Position numbers and translations under genes: made by a program. This document shows positions 27,349 through 34,874 of a DNA stretch of 64,000 nucleotides, piece after piece. Under the pieces are notes generated by a model. It worked only from the letters and a program-made list of their open reading frames with translations, had not been told where the DNA came from and made no database searches. The number at the start of each line of letters is the position of its first letter. The first letter of the stretch is position 1. Source of the stretch: Croceicoccus naphthovorans (lineage in GTDB: Bacteria > Pseudomonadota > Alphaproteobacteria > Sphingomonadales > Sphingomonadaceae); the NCBI RefSeq assembly GCF_001028705.1, contig NZ_CP011770.1:2111501-2175500 (forward strand). Direction: 5' to 3'.

Positions 27349-28111
27349 ATGAGGCCCGATACATCGAACTGGCGAGACGACCGCAGCTACGATTTCTTCG
27401 ATACACTGCCGATCGAAGGTCTCGCCTGGGAGTGCCTTCGCAGATACCGCCCTTATCAGGACGATTACGCCAGACTGGTCGATGCTGGCGACGAGACTCA
27501 GCCGCTGCCGGACGACAGGCAGCAGCGCTGGGGGTTGCGATTTCCCTGCAAGACCAGGTCGTTCTGCCCTACAGCAACAGGTGGTGTGGTCGCCGCAGAG
27601 CGATCCCGCCGTCCTCTTTCTGACAGCGCGGCCGAACTTTCTGCCGTCCAGCTCAAACCGCCTCGCCGACAGGTTCGGTGCGGGACGTGATGGTCCTGAA
27701 GGAGCCTATACCGGTCTTCCCGAGCACGACCTCCAGCTACTCTTCCAACCCGGCATATCCGCACACGACCAGCTTGCAGCGGTCGTCCCCATCGATGACG
27801 ACATCCTCGATCGCATCGATGCGCTGACACGCCTCGCGCGCGCCTGGCTCCAACGTCCGCCATTGCGCGACACGCGCATGACCGCCGAGCAGCGCCGCCG
27901 CTTTCGCCTCAAACTTCGTGCTGCTGACGGCCGCATGAACGGCGCGACCTATCGCGACATCGCCATCGCAATCTATGGCGCGGTGCGCATCGATGCCGAC
28001 CCGTGGAAGACCTCGCCGCTGCGGGATGCCGTGATCGCCTTCGCCGAAGCCGGATTGGCCCTCATCGATGGCGGCTATCTGCACCTGCTTCGGCATCGTC
28101 GGCGCACCTAG
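27349..28111 (+). CDS. FseA-like excision activator, two frames joined by +1 frameshift
   Basis: Frame 1 from ATG 27349 encodes a DUF6499 domain (SNWRDDRSYDFFDTLPIEGL, AWECLRRYRPYQDDYARLVD) and would stop at 27690. Frame 2 (+1) ends at 28111 and encodes a DUF2285 domain (MTAEQRRRFRLKLRAADGR, GATYRDIAIAIYGAVRID, WKTSPLRDAVIAFAEAGLAL). The frames join at WGLRF, where TTT CCC (27541-27546) can be read TTC after a one-base slip, giving about 253 residues. In ICEMlSymR7A FseA arises by exactly this kind of slip (tRNA-Phe from UUU to UUC) and activates the excisionase gene rdfS. An rdfS-like gene follows. A GGGAGAG site precedes the start. Confidence 0.75.
27541..27544 (+). other. programmed +1 frameshift site (TTTC)
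   Basis: TTTC sits where homology passes from frame 1 to frame 2. Frame 1 reads Arg-Phe-Pro (CGA TTT CCC); after a +1 slip on UUU to UUC, frame 2 reads Phe-Pro-Ala-Arg-Pro and continues to the DUF2285 domain. The Phe is residue 65 of the product. The motif and slip agree with the published FseA mechanism. Confidence 0.7.
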
Positions 28112-28247
28112 CCTGCGCCACCGACAGGGGTGGGGAATTTAGCCATCCCAAGTCCCCCATCCGTCCCGCCGGAGGTTCTCCGCCACCGTTGTCGCTGTCA
28201 GCCGCTGATCGCCAGCGGCCCCCAGTAACCCCACGGAGGCCCGCCCC

Positions 28248-28529
28248 ATGCGACCCGATACCGCCGCGCTCCCGCCACGCTACCTGCGGACCAAGGAAGC
28301 CGCTGAATTTCTCAGCCTGTCTGCGCGCACCCTCGAAAAACACCGCACCTACGGAACTGGTCCGGCCTATCACAAACTCGGCGGGCGCGTCGTCTATTCG
28401 GTCGACGATCTGGAGACCTGGGCCGAGCGCGGCGCCGTAACCTCGACGTCCGATCCGCGCGGCTCCGTGCTTCCCGCAAAGCGCCAGACGCTGCCGACCG
28501 GCCAGATCGCCGGCCGATACGCACGCTGA
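28248..28529 (+). CDS. RdfS-like excisionase / helix-turn-helix protein
   Basis: A 93-residue winged-helix protein of the MerR/excisionase class: RYLRTKEAAEFLSLSARTLE, GPAYHKLGGRVVYSVDDLET. This matches recombination directionality factors of rhizobial ICEs such as RdfS, which turn the integrase from integration to excision. Its place just after the fseA-like gene and before repA fits. A good GGAGG-like site lies 9 bases upstream of the ATG. A second, AlpA-like candidate lies beside the integrase at 60040 but is interrupted. Confidence 0.75.
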   Translation: MRPDTAALPPRYLRTKEAAEFLSLSARTLEKHRTYGTGPAYHKLGGRVVYSVDDLETWAERGAVTSTSDPRGSVLPAKRQTLPTGQIAGRYAR

Positions 28530-28547
28530 TTGTGGCCGGTCTCTTTC

Positions 28548-29708
28548 ATGGTGGTGCGTCGTCGTGACCCTTCGGAGCGTGGGCAGCTCGACCTGTTTCG
28601 CGCGCTTCCCGGCGACTTCGCGCCACGAGACGCGCAGGATCTCATGGCCTATCCCTTCTTCTCCCTCTCGAAATCGCACCGCATAGCGCCGATCGACTTT
28701 TCGGCGGGCGGTGTCTCCATCCGGGTAGAGGCCGTTCCCGATCATGGCATGGCCACGATCTGGGACGCCGACATCCTGATCTGGGCCGCCAGCCAGATCG
28801 TCGAGGCCCGCGACGCGGGCCTGCGCACCTCGCGTCTGATGGCGGCGACACCCTATGAGATCCTCACCTATGTCGGGCGCGGCACATCCAAGCGCGATTA
28901 TCAGCGGCTCAAGGCCGCGCTCGACCGGCTGCAATCGACCACCATCTCGACGTCGATCCGCCAACCCGCCGAAGGCCGCCGTCACCGCTTCTCGTGGATC
29001 AACGAGTGGCAGGAGCGCACGGATCGTCAAGGACGACCGGATGGCATCGAGCTGATCGTCCCCGACTGGTTCTACAAGGCCGTCCTCGATGACGCGCTCA
29101 TCCTCACCATCGATCCGGCCTATTTCGATCTCACCGGCGGCCTCGATCGCTGGCTCTACCGCATCGTGCGCAAACACGGAGGCCGTCAGCGCGGCGGCTG
29201 GCGTTTCGACCTACGCCACCTCCACCTCAAATCCGGCAGCCTGTCGCCGTTCAAGCGCTTCGCCTTCGAACTGCGCGACATCGTGCGACGCCAACCACTG
29301 CCCGGCTACCTCCTGTCGCTCGAAGTGGAAATCGGCGGGCGCACGCTGCTGGCTTTCGAGCCACTGGCCGCCTGTGGAAAACCTGTGGACGGCCTCGTGC
29401 TATCGGGAACCCGACCTATCGTGCCATCGGGAACCCGAGGCTCGTGCCATCAGGAACCCAAGCCGGCCTTAACGTCTGGAAATCGTGGGCGGATTCGCGC
29501 CCTTAACTTAGAGTCTAACCAAGAATCTAACTTTGAAGAGCGCGCGCGCGATGTGGAAAACCTCATCCGCACCGCCGCAGCGAGCCTCCGCGCCGCCGGC
29601 AAATCACCGCGCAAGGGTGCTCCAGCCGCTCAGACGGGCCGGAAAGAGAGCGAACCGGCTTCCCCCGATCAGCTTCCGCTCCTCGATCGGCCTGGAGGTG
29701 CGCGATGA
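28548..29708 (+). CDS. repA: replication initiator protein A (RepA/RPA family)
   Basis: A 386-residue plasmid-type initiator. The N-terminal half reads GQLDLFRALPGDFAPRDAQD, YPFFSLSKSHRIAPIDF and TPYEILTYVGRGTSKRDYQ, and the winged-helix part LDRWLYRIVRKHGG, GSLSPFKRFAFELRDIV. These are the marks of the RPA initiators found in ICEs and plasmids of sphingomonads and rhizobia. It would bind iterons to open an origin; three iteron-like repeats lie inside its own 3' region. The ATG at 28548 is taken; a TTG six codons earlier is possible. It overlaps parA by ATGA. Confidence 0.85.
   Translation: MVVRRRDPSERGQLDLFRALPGDFAPRDAQDLMAYPFFSLSKSHRIAPIDFSAGGVSIRVEAVPDHGMATIWDADILIWAASQIVEARDAGLRTSRLMAATPYEILTYVGRGTSKRDYQRLKAALDRLQSTTISTSIRQPAEGRRHRFSWINEWQERTDRQGRPDGIELIVPDWFYKAVLDDALILTIDPAYFDLTGGLDRWLYRIVRKHGGRQRGGWRFDLRHLHLKSGSLSPFKRFAFELRDIVRRQPLPGYLLSLEVEIGGRTLLAFEPLAACGKPVDGLVLSGTRPIVPSGTRGSCHQEPKPALTSGNRGRIRALNLESNQESNFEERARDVENLIRTAAASLRAAGKSPRKGAPAAQTGRKESEPASPDQLPLLDRPGGAR
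29372..29520. other. candidate oriV inside repA: DnaA-box-like sites, three iterons, AT-rich stretch
   Basis: Three direct repeats follow each other: TCGTGCTATCGGGAACCCGA (29395-29414), TCGTGCCATCGGGAACCCGA (29419-29438) and TCGTGCCATCAGGAACCCAA (29442-29461), with a period of 23-24. Just before them are two DnaA-box-like TGTGGA sites (from 29373 and 29385). After them, near 29500-29535, is an AT-rich stretch (AACTTAGAGTCTAACC). This is the classic build of an iteron origin, placed within the repA coding sequence. Confidence 0.65.
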
Positions 29709-30358
29709 TCGTCGCGTTCCTCAACCAGAAAGGCGGTGTCGGCAAGACGACGCTGGCGCTCAACCTCGCGGGCGAACTCGCTGGGCGCGGTCAGCGCGTC
29801 ACCCTGATCGATGCGGACCCACAGGGATCGGCCCTCGACTGGTCTGAGCAGCGCAGCCATGAGGGCCTGCCGCGCCGGTTCGGCGTCGTCGGCCTGGCGC
29901 GCGACACGCTCCACCGCGAAGCGCCGGCGCTGGCCCGCGATGTCGACCACGTCGTCATCGACGGCCCGCCGCGTGTCGCAGCGCTCATGCGCTCGGCGCT
30001 GCTCGCCGCCGACCTCGTGCTGATCCCGGTGCAGCCGTCGCCGCTCGACGGCTGGGCATCGGCCGAGATGCTGGCGCTGCTCCGCGAAGCCCGCGTCTAT
30101 CGCCCGGAACTGGTCGCCCGCTTCGTGCTCAATCGTTGCGGTGCGCGCACCATCCTGGCCCGCGAGACAGCCGAGACCCTGGCCGATCACGATCCACCGT
30201 TGCTCGCCACCACCATCGGCCAACGTGTCGCCTTCGCCGCCGCCGCGCAGACCGGCCGCCTGGTCGCCGAACTCGCCGATGCGACATCGGCCGCGCGCGA
30301 GATCGCGGCCTTCGCCGATGAACTCCTGCGTCTGCGGATCGACGGGGGCGCACAATGA
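29705..30358 (+). CDS. parA: ParA family partition ATPase
   Basis: A 217-residue ParA-type ATPase. The deviant Walker A motif FLNQKGGVGKTTLALNL is at residues 5-21, Walker A' LIDADPQGSALDW follows near 38, and VVIDGPP is near 84. Its short length, without an N-terminal HTH, is that of ParA type Ib / ParF-like proteins. These polymerise or form gradients on DNA to move copies apart. The overlap with repA and with the following ribbon-helix-helix gene makes a replication-partition operon. Confidence 0.88.
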   Translation: MIVAFLNQKGGVGKTTLALNLAGELAGRGQRVTLIDADPQGSALDWSEQRSHEGLPRRFGVVGLARDTLHREAPALARDVDHVVIDGPPRVAALMRSALLAADLVLIPVQPSPLDGWASAEMLALLREARVYRPELVARFVLNRCGARTILARETAETLADHDPPLLATTIGQRVAFAAAAQTGRLVAELADATSAAREIAAFADELLRLRIDGGAQ

Positions 30359-30606
30359 ACGAACGATCCCCCCGTCGTGGCTTCGCCTCGCGCCCCGCCG
30401 ATCCCGACCAATGGATCAAGGCTGCGGACAACGCACCACGCGCCGCTGACGTTGCCGCGTTCACCGCCAGGCTCACCATCGATGTGACCCCCGAACTGCG
30501 CGGCCGGATCAAGATCGCCGCGTTCGGGCGCGGCGTCACCGTCGCCGACATGCTGCGTGAGCTGCTCGCGCGTGAATTCCCCTCGACACCAGGAGACCCT
30601 ACATGA
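30355..30606 (+). CDS. ParG-like / ribbon-helix-helix partition partner
   Basis: An 83-residue protein whose C-terminal part FTARLTIDVTPELRGRIKIA and GVTVADMLRELLAREF fits a ribbon-helix-helix DNA-binding fold after a flexible basic N-terminus. Small RHH proteins serve as centromere-binding partners for short ParA proteins. It is coupled to parA and the DUF2840 gene by ATGA overlaps. The partner role is inferred from position. Confidence 0.7.
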   Translation: MNERSPRRGFASRPADPDQWIKAADNAPRAADVAAFTARLTIDVTPELRGRIKIAAFGRGVTVADMLRELLAREFPSTPGDPT

Positions 30607-31124
30607 CCGGCACTGCGGCTCCCCGCATGCGCGGCGGCCCGCTGCCGTCAGCGCCCCCCCATGGCAGCATGACCCACGTCGAACTGACGTGGATCGAGAA
30701 GAAGATCGAATACTGGATCAGGTTCGGCCGTGAGGCGCATGAACAGATCCTCGACCGCCGCCGGCGTGTCGTCTCCTTCCGTCCGGACACCGTATTCGCG
30801 TTCGTGCGATGGGCGGCCAACGATTTCGGCACGATCATCTCGCGCATCGACATCGTGCGCGCGGTCGAGCCCGGAGAGCCCTACCAGACGCTGCCCTTTG
30901 TCCGGCCGGGCGGTGAAATCCTGCTCAGGATCGACGGATGGCCGAAGGTCGAAGACGTGCTGCGCCACGTCGATGCCATTGAAGCGATCGGCATCGAGGC
31001 GGACGCCGTTTCGCCGGAACACTGGCGGCACGTCCACAACCGGATGGCGGCTGGACATCAGCCCCGCGCCTATACGCTCGACCAGCATCGCGCCTTCCTC
31101 CTGCGCCGGAGGACACAGTCGTGA
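30603..31124 (+). CDS. DUF2840 protein
   Basis: A 173-residue DUF2840 protein (THVELTWIEKKIEYWIRFGR, VFAFVRWAANDFGTIISRID, EPYQTLPFVRPGGEILLRID). It is always found in this place, between parA and traF, in the same class of conjugative elements. No biochemical role is known. Start and stop overlap both neighbours by four bases, so expression is linked to traF. Confidence 0.85.
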   Translation: MTGTAAPRMRGGPLPSAPPHGSMTHVELTWIEKKIEYWIRFGREAHEQILDRRRRVVSFRPDTVFAFVRWAANDFGTIISRIDIVRAVEPGEPYQTLPFVRPGGEILLRIDGWPKVEDVLRHVDAIEAIGIEADAVSPEHWRHVHNRMAAGHQPRAYTLDQHRAFLLRRRTQS

Positions 31125-31666
31125 TGCGCGCCGGTCTCTTCCTCGTCGTGGCTCTCGCGACCACGGGCATCAGCTATCCGGCGCTCACCCCGATGCCGAT
31201 CAAGCTCCTGTGGAACGCATCGGCCAGCGCCCCCATCGGCTTCTACACGATCGACATCGACGGCCCGTTCGACGTCACCGATCTCGTTGCCGTCGATGCG
31301 CCCGAGCCGCTCGCGACCTTCATGGCCGAACGCGGCTATCTTCCCAAAGGCGTCCCGCTGCTGAAGCGCATTCTCGGCGTTTCCGGGCAGACCGTTTGCC
31401 GCTCGAACCTCTCCGTCACGATCGACGGCGTCGAGATGGGCGATGCGCTGCCGCGTGATCGCGCCGGGCGCGACCTGCCGGTCTGGCAGGGCTGCCGCCG
31501 TATCCCGACCGGCGAAGTCTTCCTCATGAACTGGCAGGTCCGCGACAGCCTGGACGGTCGCTATTTCGGCCTGACATCCACTGACCAGATCATCGGCCGC
31601 GCCGTCCCCCTGTGGACCGACGAGGACGGAACGGGCCGCTTCGAATGGCGCGCACCGACGCGATGA
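31121..31666 (+). CDS. traF: TraF-type conjugation signal peptidase (S26)
   Basis: A 181-residue S26 peptidase with an N-terminal membrane helix (AGLFLVVALATTGISYPAL). The catalytic Ser is in ASAPIGFY near residue 37 and the Lys in PLLKRILGVSG near residue 82. TraF of RP4 matures and cyclises the TrbC pilin; a trbC gene lies at 38469, so this is its probable substrate. It overlaps DUF2840 upstream. Confidence 0.88.
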   Translation: MMRAGLFLVVALATTGISYPALTPMPIKLLWNASASAPIGFYTIDIDGPFDVTDLVAVDAPEPLATFMAERGYLPKGVPLLKRILGVSGQTVCRSNLSVTIDGVEMGDALPRDRAGRDLPVWQGCRRIPTGEVFLMNWQVRDSLDGRYFGLTSTDQIIGRAVPLWTDEDGTGRFEWRAPTR

Positions 31667-31734
31667 ACACCTCGCCATCGGCGGGGGCGGCGCCCACCGA
31701 TGGCTTTCCCAACGCTGCCGCAAAGGAAGTCATC

Positions 31735-32082
31735 ATGCCTCAGATTGGTCAATTCACGCGCCAGGACACGGGCTTCGCCGGCAAGCTGGAGACGTTCACG
31801 CTCTTCCGCGACGTCGTCATCGTGCCGGCAGAGCCCTCCGATGCCGTGAACGCGCCGGATTACCGCGTTCACGCCAGCGACGATGGCAAAGCCGAAGCCG
31901 GTCCGGAAATCGGCGCGGGCTGGAAACGCACCGGCGAGCGCGCGGGCGAATACGTTGCCGTACTGATCGACGACCCTGCGCTGTCGCAGCCAATCCGCGC
32001 CAATCTGTTCCGCGACGATGACGCCGGGAACGCCTGGTCGCTGCATTGGTCGCGCCCGCGCGACCGCGCCGTGAAAGACTGA
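31735..32082 (+). CDS. DUF736 protein (second copy)
   Basis: A 115-residue DUF736 protein: PQIGQFTRQDTGFAGKLETF, APDYRVHASDDG, EIGAGWKRTGERAGEYVAVL, ANLFRDDDAGNAWSLHW. The ATG at 31735 has GGAAG 5 bases upstream and starts right at the domain. An upstream ATG at 31663 overlaps the traF stop and would add 24 residues. Its place between traF and the transglycosylase gene is fixed in related elements; the role is unknown. Confidence 0.85.
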   Translation: MPQIGQFTRQDTGFAGKLETFTLFRDVVIVPAEPSDAVNAPDYRVHASDDGKAEAGPEIGAGWKRTGERAGEYVAVLIDDPALSQPIRANLFRDDDAGNAWSLHWSRPRDRAVKD

Positions 32083-32085
32083 CCG

Positions 32086-32865
32086 ATGTCCGGTCCCCGT
32101 CCAACGATGAGCCATCGTGATGCGCGCGGGCGGCATCACGCCGTCCGGAGCATGGCCTTCCTTCTCCTTTCCGGCCTGGCCCTCGCAGCAGGCGCAACGG
32201 ACACCGCTCTTGCCCAGTCCGCGTCGGCTGCGCGCACGGTCGCTGGCGATCCACACGCCACCTTCGTCACCGAAGCCTCGCAGCGCTTCGGCATTCCCGA
32301 ACACTGGATCGTCGCCGTCAAACGCGCCGAAAGCGCCGGCGATGTGCGCGCCATATCGTCGGCCGGCGCGCTGGGGCTGATGCAGGTCATGCCCGATACC
32401 TGGGCCGCGCTTCGCATTCGCTATGGGCTCGGGCGTGACCCCTACGACCCGCGCGACAACATCCTCGCAGGCGCTGCTTACCTGCGCGAAATGTTCGACC
32501 GCTATCGCACGATCCCCGCAATGCTCGGCGCCTACAATGCGGGGCCTGGCCGCTACGACGAATACGTCCAGACCGGCCGCGCCCTGCCCGCCGAAACTCG
32601 GGCCTACATCGCGCTGCTGGCTCCGCAGCTAGGCGCACCATCGCCGTCGAGCGCGCCATCGGTTGCGCCGCCACCGCCGCCGGATTGGCGGGAAGCGCCG
32701 CTCTTCGTCGTGCGTTCCGCCGACGCTCGTTCGGCAACATCGACATCGGAAAGCGCGCGGTCGAACGACAGCCGCTCCTCCGTCGCGGCGCGCGTTCCCG
32801 ATACCGCCGAAGACTCGAACGCCCCTATCGTGGTCGCTCGCTCTGACGGTGGAGCGCCCCGATGA
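32086..32865 (+). CDS. lytic transglycosylase (SLT domain) for conjugation
   Basis: A 259-residue protein with an N-terminal signal segment (AFLLLSGLALAAGATDTALA, likely cut near ALAQ) and an SLT domain. The catalytic Glu is in KRAESAGD, with GALGLMQVMPDTW, LAGAAYLREMFDRY and LGAYNAGPGRYDEY as the other conserved blocks. The C-terminal third is Pro/Ser-rich. It cleaves peptidoglycan in the periplasm so that the transfer channel can pass. It is a VirB1/TrbN counterpart. Confidence 0.88.
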   Translation: MSGPRPTMSHRDARGRHHAVRSMAFLLLSGLALAAGATDTALAQSASAARTVAGDPHATFVTEASQRFGIPEHWIVAVKRAESAGDVRAISSAGALGLMQVMPDTWAALRIRYGLGRDPYDPRDNILAGAAYLREMFDRYRTIPAMLGAYNAGPGRYDEYVQTGRALPAETRAYIALLAPQLGAPSPSSAPSVAPPPPPDWREAPLFVVRSADARSATSTSESARSNDSRSSVAARVPDTAEDSNAPIVVARSDGGAPR

Positions 32866-32967
32866 GCTGCGGAAGTATCCTTCGCACTCTGTCGCATTCC
32901 GGCGTGACATGGAGGGCACAAGGGGGAGAGGCAGGCACAACAACCGCACGATGGCAGGATAAAAGGC

Positions 32968-33097
32968 CGCACATTGCGCGTCGGTCGGGCGGTTGTATTT
33001 GCAGGATATTTTGGCGCGCTCCGCACATTGCCGTGCTCATCGGCAATGTGCGCCTGACGCCCACCTATCTGTATCAGCGCGATTTTTCGCACATTGC
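32968..33097. other. oriT candidate: CGCACATTGC repeats with a 12-base hairpin
   Basis: CGCACATTGC occurs at 32968-32977, 33022-33031 and 33088-33097, and inverted at 33043-33052. The middle copy forms a perfect hairpin: CGCACATTGCCG (33022-33033), 7-base loop, CGGCAATGTGCG (33041-33052). The last copy ends 11 bases before the relaxase ATG. Origins of transfer commonly lie beside the relaxase gene with such inverted repeats. An operator for relaxase control is the alternative. Confidence 0.6.
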
Positions 33098-33108
33098 GGG
33101 CTCGCGTC

Positions 33109-34848
33109 ATGGCCGATGACCACGAGTTTCGTGTTCGCCCTGGGCGCATCCGATCGACCCGCGCGCAGTCAGCTCGGCCCTTCATCGCGCAGGCGCTGGC
33201 GGCGGCGAAGAAGGCGGGCGGCGGCGTCTCGCGCTCCGGGCGCGTCTTTGCCGCCAATCGCTCGAGCTTCGGCCGCGGCCAGCGCGCCAGCATCCAGGCG
33301 AACCGCCTCATCACCGCGCGCACGCGCGGCGCAGTCATCAAGGCCCGCGTCGTGCGGCACTCCGGCCGCACCGCGCCGCTCGGCACGCATCTCGACTATC
33401 TCCGCCGCGACGGCGTGACCCGTGATGGAGAAAAGGCCCGGCTGTTTGGGCCGGGAACGGAGGAAGCTGATGGCCGCGCCTTCGCCGGGCGATGCGAGGA
33501 TGATCGCCACCATTTCCGCTTCATCGTTTCACCGGACGACGCCGTGGAGATGTCGGACCTCAAGTCCTTCACCCGCGATCTTGTCGGCCAGATGGAAAAG
33601 GATCTGGACACGCGGCTCGATTGGGTCGCGGTCGATCACTGGAACACCGAGCATCCTCACGTCCATCTGATCGTGCGCGGTGTCCGCGACGACGGCCAGG
33701 ACCTCGTGATCTCGCGCGACTACATCAAGGAGGGCATGCGCGATCGCGCGCGTGACCTCATCACACAGGAGCTTGGCCCGCGCACGGATCTCGATATTCG
33801 CCGCACGCTCGAACGCCAGATCGGGGCGGAGCGCTGGACGCAGCTTGATCGGCAACTTTTCCGCGACGCTGGAAAGACCGGCGTCATCGATGTTGCTCCG
33901 GAGGTCGGCCGCCAGCCCGACGCCTACGCCGTCGAGAAGGTGGGCCGCCTGCGCAAACTCGCAGCCCTCGGCCTCGCCAGTGAAATCGGACCTGGCCAAT
34001 GGATGATCGACGATCAGGCTGAGGTGACGCTGCGCCAGCTCGGCGAACGCGGCGACATCATCAAACGCATGCACCGCGCACTCACCGAACGCGGTATCGA
34101 CCGCGGCTCGGGCAACTACGTACTGGCTGGGGAAAGCCTCGATGCGCCGGTCATCGGCCGTCTGGTCGAACGCGGCCTCGATGACGAGCTGAAGGGAACG
34201 GCCTACGCCGTGGTCGACGGCGTCGATGGCCGGACCCATCATATTCGTCTGCCGCATCTCGACGCGGCCGGCGATAGCGCGCCGGGATCGATCGTCGAGT
34301 TGCGCACTTTCGAGGATGCGCGGGGCGAGCGCCGCGCCGCGCTCGCCGTCCGCTCCGATCTCGATCTCCAGCATCAGGTGAACGCCTCTGGCGCGACCTG
34401 GCTCGACCGGCAATCCATCGCCCGCGAACCCGTCGCCATGTCCGAGGGCGGCTTCGGCGCCGAGGTGCGGCAGGCGATGCAGCAACGCGTGAACCATCTG
34501 GTCGGCGAAGGTCTCGCCGAGCGGCAGGGCCGGCGTGTGATCTTCAACCGCAACCTGATCGATACCCTTCGACGCCGCGAGGTGGGCGCCGTTGCCGACC
34601 GGCTCGCGAAGGAAACAGGCCAGCCGTTCAAAGCGGCCGGTAGTGGCGAATATGTCGCCGGCACCTATCGCCAGCGCATGACGCTCGCATCCGGCCGCTT
34701 CGCGATGATCGATGACGGCCTCGGCTTCCAGCTCGTGCCCTGGTCGCCGTCCCTCGAGAGCCAGCTCGGCAAGCACGTCTCCGGGGTCGCCCGCGGCGAC
34801 GGGGGTGTTGACTGGAGCTTCGGCCGCAAGCGGGGACTCGGCCTCTAA
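33109..34848 (+). CDS. RlxS/VirD2-like relaxase (DUF3363)
   Basis: A 579-residue relaxase. The N-terminal nicking domain has GTHLDYLRRDGV near residue 90 (candidate catalytic Tyr), HHFRFIVSPDDAVEM and the metal-binding EHPHVHLIVRG near residues 182-192. The C-terminal DUF3363 region starts near VGRLRKLAALGLA. Such relaxases, e.g. RlxS of ICEMlSymR7A, nick oriT, stay bound to the 5' end and lead the strand to TraG. The ATG at 33109 is chosen; an earlier in-frame ATG at 33094 lies within a repeat of the oriT region. Confidence 0.88.
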   Translation: MADDHEFRVRPGRIRSTRAQSARPFIAQALAAAKKAGGGVSRSGRVFAANRSSFGRGQRASIQANRLITARTRGAVIKARVVRHSGRTAPLGTHLDYLRRDGVTRDGEKARLFGPGTEEADGRAFAGRCEDDRHHFRFIVSPDDAVEMSDLKSFTRDLVGQMEKDLDTRLDWVAVDHWNTEHPHVHLIVRGVRDDGQDLVISRDYIKEGMRDRARDLITQELGPRTDLDIRRTLERQIGAERWTQLDRQLFRDAGKTGVIDVAPEVGRQPDAYAVEKVGRLRKLAALGLASEIGPGQWMIDDQAEVTLRQLGERGDIIKRMHRALTERGIDRGSGNYVLAGESLDAPVIGRLVERGLDDELKGTAYAVVDGVDGRTHHIRLPHLDAAGDSAPGSIVELRTFEDARGERRAALAVRSDLDLQHQVNASGATWLDRQSIAREPVAMSEGGFGAEVRQAMQQRVNHLVGEGLAERQGRRVIFNRNLIDTLRRREVGAVADRLAKETGQPFKAAGSGEYVAGTYRQRMTLASGRFAMIDDGLGFQLVPWSPSLESQLGKHVSGVARGDGGVDWSFGRKRGLGL

Positions 34849-34874
34849 TCACCTAAGAAGAAAGGACCGCAGCA

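Noticed and set aside
26290..28247. A TraR/TraI quorum-sensing pair or a tra box near fseA
   Set aside because: No LuxR- or LuxI-type frame is present in the window and the inverted repeats found do not look like the known 18-base tra box.
29395..29461. The 20-base direct repeats as a small CRISPR array
   Set aside because: Spacing is only 3-4 bases between repeats, there are no spacers and no cas genes; iterons fit better.
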